Shown: in pieces, positions 13,461 to 24,973 of the stretch | How positions within the stretch are numbered: the stretch's first letter is position 1 | Layout: every line of letters starts with the position of its first letter | Notes under the pieces: model-generated | What the model saw: the letters and a program-made list of their open reading frames with translations, nothing else | Database searches by the model: none | Told to the model about the DNA's origin: nothing | Source: Sipunculus nudus | Lineage: Eukaryota; Annelida; Sipuncula; Golfingiida; Sipunculidae | DNA length: 64,000 nt | Reading direction: 5' to 3' | NCBI GenBank assembly: GCA_026874595.1 | Contig: CM049318.1 | Coordinates: forward strand, 23,059,456-23,123,455 | Translations under genes and position numbers: made by a program

Positions 13461-13562
13461 GGCAAATTAAAATTAAAATCCAAACAATTCATAGGCAATG
13501 GTTTTTAGAAATATCTTTTGTATTTACGAGGTTTTGTGTAATTCATATGATCATATAACAAG

Positions 13563-15945
13563 TGACCCATGGGTCATGACGCTCAGCTGACTGGGAAGAG
13601 ATTCGCAAAAGGAAATTTTATCATCTGAATGGTAGTATATACCCTTTCAACTGAAACATCAAACAGATTGACCAAAAGGCCAAGATTGATTCTGTATTTA
13701 TATATCTAAAAAAAAATAGAGAAAAATTACGTATACTTAAAAAAAAACACAGGTGGCTCCACCAGTCTGCAGAAACTAATAAAAACACTTAATGGTTAAT
13801 ATCAATGCAAAGATTCATGGTGATCTCTGCATTAGTTGTTCAGATACTTCAGCTTTTGTATCAAATTTTCCATTATTCTGAGGGATACCTCAGAGTCATA
13901 TATAGCTTGAAAGATATGGGTAACAGAGACCTAATTTCAGGTTTCCACATACACTTTTAATGGGCCTCCTTGCATAACAAGAATGAAGATTCTAGGTCCA
14001 GTTGTTCCAATTTGTGCCACGTTAACACATGACAGCATTCTTAAAGGTCTCAAAAATAGAGAAAAACATTTCGAAAAATTGAATAAAATATAGTTGGCAC
14101 CACCAGTCTGCAGTAACTGGTGAAACTCTCCATAATCAATATCCATGCAAAGAATCATGGTGATATCTGCATTAGTTGTTCAGATACTTCAGCTTTTGTA
14201 TCAAATTATCCATTATTCTGAGGAATACTTCAGGGGCCTATAGCTTGAAGGATATGGGAAACCGAGACCGTATTTCAGGTTTCCACTTTTCATGGGCCTC
14301 CTTGCATGACAAGAATGAAGATTCTAGGTCCAGTTGTTACGATTTGTACCCTGTTGACAGATAACCACATCTTTAAAGGTCTCCAAAATAGAGAAAAAAA
14401 TGTAAAAATTTGAAAAAAATAGAGGTGGCGCCACCAGTCTGCAGTAACTGATGGAACTCCTCATGATCAATATTTATGCCAAAAATCATGACCATCATTG
14501 TTTTAGTTATTTAAATACTGCAGTTTTTGTATCACATTTTTCATTATTCTTTGGGGTATTTTGAGCTATACAGCTTAAAGGATATGGTGAACAGAGACCT
14601 AATTTCAGGTTTCCAAGGAGACTTTTCATGGGTCTCCCTGTGTGTCAAGAATGAAGATTCTAGGTCCAGTTGTTATGATTGGTGCCCTGTTAACAGATGT
14701 TCATATCTTTAAAGGTCTCAAAAGTAGAGAAAAAATTCGTAAAAAGACCCGAACAAATACAGGTGGTGCCACCAGTCTGCAGAAACTGATGAAACACTCC
14801 ATGATCAATATCCATGCAAACAATTATGGTGATCTCTGCATTAGTTGTTCAGATACTTCAGCTTTTGTATCAAATTTTCCATTATTCTGAGCTGTAATTT
14901 GGAGTACCATAGCTCAAAGGATATGAGTAACAGAGACCTAATTTCAGGTTTCCATGGAGACTTTTCATGGGTCTCCCTGTGTGTCAATAATGAAGATTCT
15001 AGGTCCAGTCGTTACGATTTGTACCCTGTTAACAGATAACTACATCCTTAAAGGTCTCAAATATAGAGAAAAAAATTGTAAAAATTTGAAAAAATACAGG
15101 TGGTGCCACCAGTCTGCAGGAACTGAGGAACACCTCTTGATTAATATGCATGTAAAAAATTATGACCATCATTGTTGTAGCTAATGAGATACTGAAGTTT
15201 TTGTATGAAATTTTCCATTATTCTAGGGGGGGGGGGTAATTGGGAGCCCCACAGCTCAAAGGATATGGGTAACAGAGACCGTATTTCAGGTTTCCATTGA
15301 GACTTTTCATAGGTCTCTCACTGTGTCAAGAATGAAGATTCTAGGTCCAGTCTTTACGATTTGTGCCCTGTTAACATATGTTCACATTTTTAAAGGTCTC
15401 AAAAATAAAAAAAAAAAATTCGTAAAAAATAAAAAAATACAGGTGGCACCACCAGTATGCAGAAACTGATGAAACATCTCATGATCAATATATGCCAAAA
15501 ATCATGACAATCAGTGATGTAGTTAATGAGATATTGAAGTTTTTGTATGAAATTTTTGACAATTCAGGGGGGTACTTTGAGGCCCAATAGCTCGAAGGAT
15601 ATGGGTAACAGAGACCTTATTTCTGATTTCCATGGAGACTTTTCATAGGTCTCTCACCGTGTCAAGAATGAAGATTCTACGTCCAGTCTTTACGATTTCT
15701 GCCCTGTTAACAAATTTTCACATTTTTAAAGGTCTCAAAAATAGAGAAAAAAATTTGTAAAAAAATCGAAAAATACAGATGGCGCCACCAGTCTGCAGGA
15801 ACTGATTGAACATCTCATGATAAATATGCATGCCAAAAATCATGACCATCAGTGATGTAGTTAATGAGATATTCAAGTTATTGTATGAAATTTTTGACTA
15901 TTCTGTGGGGTACTTTGTCAAAAAGTCAGCTGAGCTAAAAATAAG
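13563..15945. mobile_element. Satellite-bearing repetitive element bounded by inverted 12-mers
   Basis: GCTCAGCTGACT at 13581-13592 and its reverse complement ending near 15935 bracket a tandem array. Just outside the left inverted repeat is the perfect palindrome TGACCCATGGGTCA (13563-13576). The right end reads TCAGCTGAGCTAAAAATAA, and the same 19-mer recurs at 59985-60003; a reverse-oriented variant lies near 63580. This resembles a non-autonomous DNA element that carries satellite units, a style known in bivalves (pearl-like elements). No transposase was seen. Confidence 0.5.
13720..15925. repeat. ~338-bp tandem satellite, about 6.5 units
   Basis: The landmark GGTGG.GCCACCAGTCTGCAG recurs near 13750, 14094, 14423, 14760, 15098, 15440 and 15777, giving spacings of about 330-343 bp. 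In the best units GGTGGCGCCACC is a perfect 12-bp palindrome. Other shared blocks are AAGATTCTAGGTCCAGT and ATTTCAGGTTTCCA. Units differ by many substitutions and small indels. Short plus-strand reading frames of 60-80 residues repeat from unit to unit; they are by-products of the satellite and not genes. Confidence 0.93.
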
Positions 15946-16379
15946 CTATCGGTGTTAAATATTTGAATTGTCCTCAGTAATAAGGATATGTATTTTTTTA
16001 TGAGTCTCACGTTTAGGATGTCCCTCTACGCATCTGGATACCTTGCGTTCCTTCTTATGCTGATTTTGCTCTTTCTCTGTTGTGAACACGAATATTTAAA
16101 CTGCTATACCATAGAAAAATTAGATTAAATATTATGCACATAAACACTGAATCATAATACCGTGCTAGTAAGATAATACTAATACTATACATATAACGGG
16201 CATGTAAATATTTATTTGTAATTATAATGTAAGGCGATTTTTTTTTAAATCGTTGTCAAGTATTCTTCAAATATACATACTTACCCCATGGCATACTTTA
16301 CTAAAATAAAATATAGAAAAGCAATCAATCAATTATAGACACAAATGTTTATACAGTTTTTTTATAAGCCAGTAATATG

Positions 16380-16830
16380 ACGGGAGTGTAATTGTATACC
16401 CACTGTCCGTCCGTAAACTTTAAGTGTCGCCGCAATAACTTACCGGGGCTTCGATAGATTTTCATGAAACTCATAATAACTACATACCATCAGATTATCT
16501 CGCCTGAGTTCGATTATGGGCAACATCCATGCATAGTTGATAGGGTCACGGGTCAGTAGGCTACTTTTTGGTGTCGCCTCGATGACATACGAAGTAAAGA
16601 TTTTGATAAAACTGATCAGAAATGTTATTCGATAAAATATCTCGACTTAGATTGATCTCTGGCAGAATTCATGGATATTCAATGAGGTCAGAGGTCACCG
16701 CACCTTGGAGGCTCCTTGGTGACATACCAAAATCTTATAGACTTTCATGAAACCGATTAATCACATTTACCAAAAGTTTCTCACCTGAGTCTGAGTGTGT
16801 GCAGAGTATCATGTTCAGCCAGTAGCATGA
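16380..16830. repeat. Interspersed repeat with three internal ~145-bp subunits
   Basis: Diverged subunits begin near 16453, 16599 and 16738, each with a GATTTTCATGAAACT-like block followed by a (T)CTC(G)CCTGAGT-like block and a GGTCA.(A)GGTCA-like block. It begins near CCCACTGTCCGTCCGT, a motif seen in widespread bivalve repeats. No coding capacity. Confidence 0.5.
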
Positions 16831-16959
16831 AAAACCCAGCTAGAAAGAACACGTGTTTCATTTGATGTAAATTTCAAAGCAGTTTAGTAATTAGTAGGTA
16901 CCAACTGCATTCTTTGATGTTACTTTCTAAGTAGCATAAATTCTTCCGGACCGATATTG

Positions 16960-17965
16960 TATGACGGGTCTCCATAGTAACTGTGTCTGGTATACGACAT
17001 CTTAACTGCGAACTTGCTTAGGGTAGCTTTCCCTCGAAATCGTCTCTGGGGGCGTGTCCGCGTTAGTTTGATGTGTAATGACAACGGACATCGTGGATGG
17101 AAGTGCTGATTGGCGGAGAGACTAGCGGGAGTTGTGACGTCAGGGGTCTCTTATGAGGCGTGAATCAAAGTACAACCGGAGAAGAGCCGGAGAGCTACGT
17201 GAGGGTTATGGTGCCTGAGGGTTTCAGCAGTCGACCTAGCTGGTCTGCTACGTTCTGTGTATACAAATAAATGATCGCGTATGTGTTTAGTCTACGTCTG
17301 GGGGAGGCCACATGGGTGATTCTCTGTAAAGCTCTTCAGAGACAGTGGTATTGTTTGCCGACAGACTGGCATTCTTGTGCTTAACGAGTGGTGCGTGCTT
17401 ACAGAAACAGGCAGGGGACTTTGTCCTGATGCTAAACTTTGATTTGCTGAATTTCGCTGCGAGAGGGCGTATCTTCGGTAACCTGAGACTCGAGGGCTCC
17501 AGTAAACTAAAGCTGTGAGAGTCGTTGAACTAGGGCTCTACAAGAACATTCAGTGTGCGACACGTGATTTATTGTCGGTGAACAGTTATACAGCTCTGAA
17601 AACAAGTTGTGTTCTGTGTCCATCTGTATTACGCTGGGATTAGACGGTGCTCCGTGTTTTACTGCGCCAGGGACTGGTGGAACGTCTAGATGTCACGTTA
17701 GAGCGAGGAGTCAAGTGACCCGGAACATTTAGAACAATGACTGTGCTATGCCGATTGAGTCATAGACTGTAAAATATTGTCATTTAATGCGTTTTTTATG
17801 TTGACCTCCTCTCGAGATCTGTACGTAACATATTATTTGTCATTATATTTTTTACATTACAACTGTCTTCGAGTCATTTTTGAGTGTGTTAATGTTTGGT
17901 CTGCCTGTTATTGTGACTGACTGAAAACAACCTGGAATTTAACATCCCCAGTGGTGGCCAAAGAG
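16960..17965 (+). promoter_or_regulatory. GC-richer block, possible solo LTR or promoter
   Basis: This ~1-kb block is distinctly less AT-rich than its flanks. It contains an inverted CCAAT box (GATTGG, 17108-17113), a full cAMP-response element TGACGTCA (17135-17142) and an AATAAA near 17264. At its right edge AACATCCCCAGTGGTGGCC would suit the end of an LTR followed by a TGG-type primer-binding site. No gag or pol follows, and I found no second LTR. A gene promoter with an untranslated first exon is the alternative. Confidence 0.3.
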
Positions 17966-17999
17966 ATCACCAGATAGACGACGGGCGTTTTATGCACGT

Positions 18000-20028
18000 T
18001 TGCGATGATCTTGTTATATATTGTCAAGGGGCATTCGTTATATCGATGCTTCCAGGAAAAAAATCATTAACAGACCAAAAAATACACAGAGAGCAACGCG
18101 TTACTTTTCACCAACTCCACAGGTTTTGCCTCTCTAGCAATAGATCTGGACCATCGAAAAATGTCTTTTGATTTCCTAACCTCCTAAAGATTCAACATAA
18201 TTTGATGTTACGTTAACTGATGTTAAAGTTTAATTCCTAAAAAATAATATTTTGTTTCTTTTTTTTTGTGTCAAAACCCGTTAAAACATTGCAACAACTG
18301 TAATGTAGAATGTTGTTTCTAAATTTGCTGACAGGTAAATCAAGGGTAAAGTATAATTTCTCTCTTTTACTTGACATATGAATACAAATTCCTATTCCAG
18401 TCTACCATTTTAGTCACACTTAGAGTGAAAGAACCTTTCATAGAACATGCACATCTTGATAGATATCAACATTTACAAACACGTGATATCACTTGATAGG
18501 GTTTTTTTTCAGACCAGTTACTACACGTAACACATTTGCTTGTATGAGAGATATCTAGGTCAACAGGAAGAGTGAAAGTACGACAGTGCTTGGACTTAGT
18601 GAATTGCAAACATTGGTATCTAGCTCGGTCCTATTAACTGTATATAAAAACGAAGAGCAAACTAATTCAAATAGGACCCGCTTTACATCGTGTAGACACA
18701 AAGTCCCATAAAACATCCACTGTCCCTTATGTGGAATACGGTCTTCAGTAAAAATAGATCAAACCCCCTTACCCCTCCCCCCCCCCCCCTCCAACAAACA
18801 CACAAAACAGGGACCATTCAATGTATATAAGTACCTGCAGCTACCAGGAATTCGGTAGCTAATAATTTGGTAATTAATTATTTACCATTCTAACGTCAGT
18901 CTAATGTCCGTTTCATCATAACGAGAATGCCATAATAAGGTTGTCACATATATGGAAGGAATTTTATATATCTTTTTCCTTTTGCTTTCGCCAACCTTAA
19001 TCCATGTCTCAAACAAATTGTTTGCTCTAGCCCGGCATTCGATGCCAGCTGAGTGACACTTCTAAATGTTACGGAATGTTACGCTTACTCGGTCAGTCTT
19101 ATAATATAAACAACACATGCGGAGACAACCTTTGTCAATAGAAATCCACCATGCGGTTTTTGGTAATTATGTACAAGTAACCTATGACGTTTCGATATTG
19201 ATTGCATGTATATGTAGGTGACATTTTTGCTAGATCGATGTTGTATGACAATTATGTAACTATGATTGTTATAGTCTGTGGCTTTTGCTTCAATATATAT
19301 TTAGCGAACAGTTTCAGCGCATATATTTAAACCAGGTATAATAGCTGAGTAGCTGTGAAAAAAAATATATGTCTAGTCTGATGACATTGACTGCATGGTT
19401 ATCGTTTCCCTTATTTGAAACGTTGCGGATTATGGCTAACACCCCCCCCCCCCTCAATCATAACAAGAATTGTGTTTCGGAAATTAATAATGTTGAATCG
19501 CAAGTATACTCGGTCTTACGAAATATATTTCTATCATGTAAATAGGTTTGATTTTTATAATTGTAGAAATACAAGTCACTATATAGCATCAGGCCTTGTG
19601 TTTAAACCTAATTGTGAAATTATTAATTAGTACCGCCAATTTTGTTGCTGAGGCAGTTGAGCCGACGAGTTTAATCATTTGCGCTCAAGCAGAATTAGGT
19701 ATGCGATCTGATGAAAAGCAGAAAATTCTTGCAAGAGCGGTCGTCGTGACAATCCTTCTATTATTGTAAAATGCTTTATTTAGAGATTATACAGGAAGTG
19801 ACCGCTGGTCACCAGTAGCAACATATAATGACATTAGGCCTTCAGTGAGGTTGTTAAAAGAACTGCATGCAATTTTGTATTCCTGTGACAATTTTACTAA
19901 AATCATGTACTGAACATTTTTTTTTTATCTATGATGAATCTAATATATTTTTTTTAAAATCCTGATCGTCCTCTACATATAATAGCTGTTGTTCTCACTT
20001 GGCGGCTGGCGAGTAAACATTTCACGCT
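18000..20028. other. No supportable gene; paralogous flank
   Basis: AT-rich. The stretch 19080-19270 aligns to 7990-8200 and 18580-19080 aligns to 11430-12050. Poly-C runs occur near 18778-18791 and 19441-19453. It ends at the left breakpoint of the tandem duplication. Confidence 0.5.
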
Positions 20029-22947
20029 AGGTAACTATGGCCTGATTTGTTCAGATAAAGAGAAAGGTAAAGGGGCGGTGTGGGTATCACTGTTGATAAA
20101 AACGTGGGTTATTCTGTCAATAAGTGGTTCCGTACTTTAAAGCCGAAGGAGTCTCAGTCAGAATACACGGAGCAGATGGGACAGCCCCAGACCAAGATTT
20201 AATAGTTTTTTTTAACCCCCAACATAAACATTGCAAAAACAGTTTTTCGGAAAAAAATTCGATTAATAAGTAATAATTATCTAATCTTATGTAATCTAAA
20301 CGCCCTCATAGATACTGCGGTGCTAGATATAGTAATGTCTTATGAATGAACTTGCAGATGGTTATTTAGTTTTTAGTTTTTTTTCCGCGTACCACGGACG
20401 CCAAGGTTTTGTTTAATAGAGTAAGTATGGTAGTAGATCGATCTTGGCGCAGAAACGATCTCTATGGTCAGAATATATTATCATTCTAGATCATAAAACA
20501 AAATCATAAGACAATTCAAACCTTTCTCTAACTCTTAATTAAACCCAAATATAGGACAGGATAAACCCCTTATACACCCTGACGGCACAGTCGCTACTGC
20601 AGCAAAGTGTCCTGCAGATCTATTAACGAATACTTTTAAACACGAAACCCTCGTTAAGTTAACCTCTTTTGTTTTATGTATAATTGTTTGAAATATAATT
20701 TTTAGCAGGATAAAGAATAAAAAGAAAACTCATAATTTTCTTTTACCTTTTCTTTTTCGACTTTTATAAAGACAAATTGATAGTATGATTATAACTATCT
20801 CTAATGCTGTATTCAATATCCCGACCACTACTGGTTTGACCCGTGTTTGCATTCCAGCATCAACTAAATGTATTATAACAATGAAAATCATCAAATAGAA
20901 AATATAAAATACAGGGTAAAACCTCTGTTTAAATGTAGACAATATACGTGCTTACAGAGAAAACTACACTGATTTTGTATTCATATACCTAGGGATATAT
21001 TTTATGTTTCAGACTATTTTAACTGTTTTAGTACTTTCAGGCTGTTGCTAGATTGAACCAGGACATATTTGAGGAACAGGTCAGGGATTCATTTAAAAGT
21101 ATTTAGATAGCGCATCAAATCGCTTTGGGTTATATGCAATATAATTACTGGATAGGGGTTTCTGTATAATCAGTACAGGATCCTATACGTTGTATAAAAT
21201 GGTAAAGGCTCAATTCGGAGGATAAAGCATTTACCTTTATTATTACAACGACTCTTTATAATGTGTTACAAGCAAACCATAAACTTGAGCATGAGTAATA
21301 TTGGTAATTTGCGCCATTTATATTTGCTTTATTATTCATTAGCCTGTTTAAGAACAGCAACTCTGCTAACGTAATTGTATATTTGTTTTTCGTCGATGGG
21401 ATGCACACAGTTATTAACCCTACGTATGTATTCATAATTCCGTATTCGTTATGTTTTAATAGTTGGCACTAATCTAATAACATTGGCTAAATACAAAACA
21501 TAAAAACAAATTAAAAAAATAATCGCTACGTCTTTATTATACTACTTTTAAAAAATTCCAAAATCCAGTATATCTCCATACTAGAGAGCTAATCCAGTCT
21601 AAATAGTACATGAATTCATATATTTAAATTATTTCTGCAATAAAACATCAGCATACCTGTTGTATTATTGTAAATGTCCAATGACATTAAATTAGATTTC
21701 TTCCCTCTTTTTCAGGTTTCCTATGGTCTGTGAGACACATGTATAAGGAATAATAACCTATGCCTGAATAAAAAGGGCCAGATTAACTTCAGATTAAGGG
21801 TAGTTTAGGGGTAGAATTGCCATATTGTGCTGTATGTTAATACATAAAATGTAACGACATATTAAGAAATAAAAAATGACCAGCCTAAATCATCCTCAAG
21901 GGCTTACCCTATATACAGATACCTATAGGTTTTCGATCACATCTTATAGCACTCCATACGACAATATCCTCTTTGACTTTTGCAATGGCGCAATCAGTAA
22001 CAGCGTTAGGTTCCCCTGAAACCCAGCGATACGTCTGTATTCTTCTTTCTGAGAAACAAGAAAATATTACTTATTAAAAGTGATAATAAATGAGAGAGTA
22101 CTTAAACTGAGTAAAATTTGTCTCTGTGACACACCGGGTGCCTGAGGATGAAAAGCAGTTGCTTCATTACCACATTTTTTTTGGTCACAAATGCCAAATG
22201 CAGAATATAATTTTGATATATCCCTGCTAAATAAGAAATACCTAAGATTGATTCCTATAGTTTAAGTTTTACCCTTATCAGAAGAGCCGGATCTGTACCA
22301 GTCTTCTTTGCTGAGGCCGACCCAAAAGAAACCACAATATAACATGGCAGGTTCGTACGCCTTGGCTACAGACAGGGCATCTATCTTGCCTTGAGTATCC
22401 AGTTTATCTATCGTCGCGTTTCAGGTAACACAAAGATCTTTGGCATCGTACCAGCTACTTACACCGAACTGAAAGGTTAAGTTCATACCACTTTCCTGAA
22501 AGCATTGGGTGTCCTCGGCAGGACAAGCCCGCTCGTCTGAAAAGAAATTATTTATGATAAAATATTTTCTTGAGTTCTTGAGACTGTCTCTAAAACTACG
22601 TTCTTAATGTAAATGCTTTATTTTTACAAATGCCTTCTTGATCATACAGCCGTGTGTATATAGAGGGTTATCTGTAACATACCGGTGATACCAAATTGGA
22701 CTTACGTTAACAAACTACCCCATTGTTGTATCCTCCATAATTACATCGCACTGGTTTTATCGACCTTGTCACCGAGGATACACCTACACAGGCACGGTTA
22801 AAAGGCTCCGGCTTAGGCAGGAAGGGCGCCGCTAATGAAGACAATTGAATGTGTTTCATTGTAAATATTATAATTACTCCCTGAAGAATATGAATAAGTA
22901 TACGAACACTTCCATAGTAATGATTGTATTATCATGTTGGTTTTTTT

Positions 22948-22949
<2 letters not shown>

Positions 22950-23002
<53 letters not shown>
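22950..23002. repeat. (TA)n in intron of A1
   Basis: About 26 TA units between the two CTLD1 exons. The matching tract in unit 2 (29884-29961) is 24 bp longer. Confidence 0.95.
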
Positions 23003-23003
<1 letters not shown>

Positions 23004-23619
23004 CTCTGAAGAAAAACAACACTGTTAATTCACAACAGACTGTTTCACCGGATATATATATATAAAACATAAGGACACAGAAAACCTGACTTAATGTGAT
23101 CACCTTTCATTGAATATTTATATTTTTAGATGTATTACTTTGGTATCATTAGTAATCCATAGTCAAAAATCACATTCAGTAATTTGCGAACAGTAAAGAA
23201 TATTTTAACGGTTCATATGATAGTTTCTCGCCGATGACATTAGTGTAGGTTCTATTTTGTGCAGTATCCTCCATTTTGACAAACGGGCCATGCGGTTTTC
23301 TAACATACCTGTATCACCATCTGCCCATGTCCAGTCACTGAAAGATTTTCTTTTTATTCCCAGCCACACCGAATTTAACCTATTTCTTCGCATGTATGCT
23401 TGCAGTGAAACACCAGGCACTGAATTATCTACAAGGTAGTATAACAACGGCACACCTTCACAGCAGGACTCGGTAACTCCCTTGGTTAACGATGCTTTCA
23501 TGTGGCTCACGTCGAAGCCTGCAACTGTATAATTCAGAATTAACATGATCAATTTTCTTGATCTATCAGTATCGGCAACATTATAGCTGCAATCGAAATA
23601 AAATTTCTATTGCCTGGCT

Positions 23620-23648
23620 AGAAGTAGCTTCTAGCTAGAGCTACTTCT
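23620..23648. repeat. 10-bp inverted repeat (hairpin) in first intron of A1
   Basis: Arms AGAAGTAGCT (23620-23629) and AGCTACTTCT (23639-23648) around a 9-base spacer. The same structure is in unit 2 about 6959 bp downstream. Confidence 0.8.
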
Positions 23649-24916
23649 ATCTAGACACATTCTGGGTGTTTATAATATTTGTTCGTCTACTGAATAGGCA
23701 ACCCCTGTCAGATAATTTTCTCTTTCATGAGTTGATTTACTGTTGGAATCTACGTTTGCATCCCTATGCTTGAACGCACAATGAAATATCAAACGTCAAA
23801 CCTACCTCCATGAGCCCACGCACTGATAATCAGCGCTGCAAAGTATATGACCGCCATTCTGTGTCAATAATTGCCAGAATTCCACCCTCAACCAAGTCAC
23901 TTCTTCCCAAACTGATCTGTAATTGTATAGTAATTTAATAATTAGTTATGTACACCTTGCATTGTCATAACTCAGTATAGATTTATTCACGAAGTATAAA
24001 CCTGTCCATAATATTTGCAGTTTAAATTTGATACAGTTGTTTACAATACTACCATGGGAGTGTCTAGGCTGACTTTCATATGGGTACCGTCCAATACCGT
24101 GATCGACCCTTTGTTTGTGATATGAATGTAATTATTTTTAGTCTATGCGTGTTAAATTATTTCGTGTCAACAGTTGAATACGTTCTCACCTTTGTGAACG
24201 TTTGCGCAGCAGGATCAAGTCATGTGTATGTATGTGGTTATAAAATGGATTCACACCAATATGAAGAAATTCAATATGGCTTGGTCAAGGACGGAGCGGA
24301 GTTTATTTTTGGCCGATTAGTTTTACCACTTCACGAAATAATGGTGTCTGCAAAGCAAGGTTAAATTCCATAGAGCGCAAGACTTTGGTTTGTTTACTAG
24401 GATCTGAGAAAATCCAAACCGAGTAATGGTATGATCAAGAGGCACATTGATCAGCATTACACTATTAAATTTATATTTACCATTACATTGGCAGCTTGAT
24501 AATGACTTCGGCCCAACTATCCAACATTCAGAATATTCACCTTTCATTTATTTTCTAAACAAAGCCTCTTAACCGCATTTTTAAACAAGGAAGCATTAAA
24601 ACCCGAAAAACAGAGGACAGGAACCGTCATGTATGTTTCGACTCCATCTAGTTCAGGACATGTCCTGTTTAAATCGGACATCCGTTAACGCGGCCGTGTT
24701 ATGGTAAACAAACAAACCCGGACCGTGTTTGCATGAAGAACCATAATAAGGTGTAAAGCAACTTAATGGGAAGTACTCAGACCGAGTTCTGGGATGGATT
24801 TGCTGGAAAACATTTGTATAAAGCAAAATGGAACTGATATTGTATAATAATAGGCATAATATTGCTTCTGATTACGTCCCTTTTACTATGAGTAGACTGT
24901 ACGCATAAGGTTCATA

Positions 24917-24920
<4 letters not shown>

Positions 24921-24970
<50 letters not shown>
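24921..24970. repeat. (TA)n abutting the LINE 5' truncation point, unit 1
   Basis: The LINE-homologous sequence begins immediately after this tract. The unit 2 tract (31880-31919) is 10 bp shorter. Confidence 0.95.

Positions 24971-24973
<3 letters not shown>

Larger units (their letters stand above)
20730..23857 (-). pseudogene. Locus A1: two-CTLD transmembrane lectin gene with shared stop codons
   Basis: Phase-1 exons on the minus strand: 23806-23857, start and signal peptide (MAVIYFAALIISAWAHG); 23309-23524, CTLD1 first half with WLGI and WTWADGD; 22706-22831, CTLD1 second half; 22279-22536, CTLD2 first half with SSWYDAKDLC and FFWVGLSKEDWY; 21908-22048, CTLD2 second half with a Ca-site-type GEPN and VVWSA; 20730-20863, one transmembrane helix and a basic KSRKRKGKRKL end. 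Lesions: TAA (22707-22709) as the last full codon of CTLD1, TGA (22421-22423) in CTLD2 where locus B has an Arg codon, donor GT changed to AT at 22278, and TAG (21909-21911) at the end of CTLD2. Translation would give a secreted ~130-residue single CTLD. Either a pseudogene or a truncated soluble lectin. Confidence 0.75.

Noticed and set aside
14176-15184. Series of 60-80 residue frames
   Set aside because: They recur with the 338-bp satellite period and are interrupted at random between units.
22813-23103. Frames containing long YIYIYI runs
   Set aside because: Translations of (TA)n microsatellites.
24080-24364. 94-residue plus-strand reading frame upstream of lectin A (repeated at 31039-31323)
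   Set aside because: No domain, no splice context and AT-rich codons; it is preserved only because the segment was duplicated recently.
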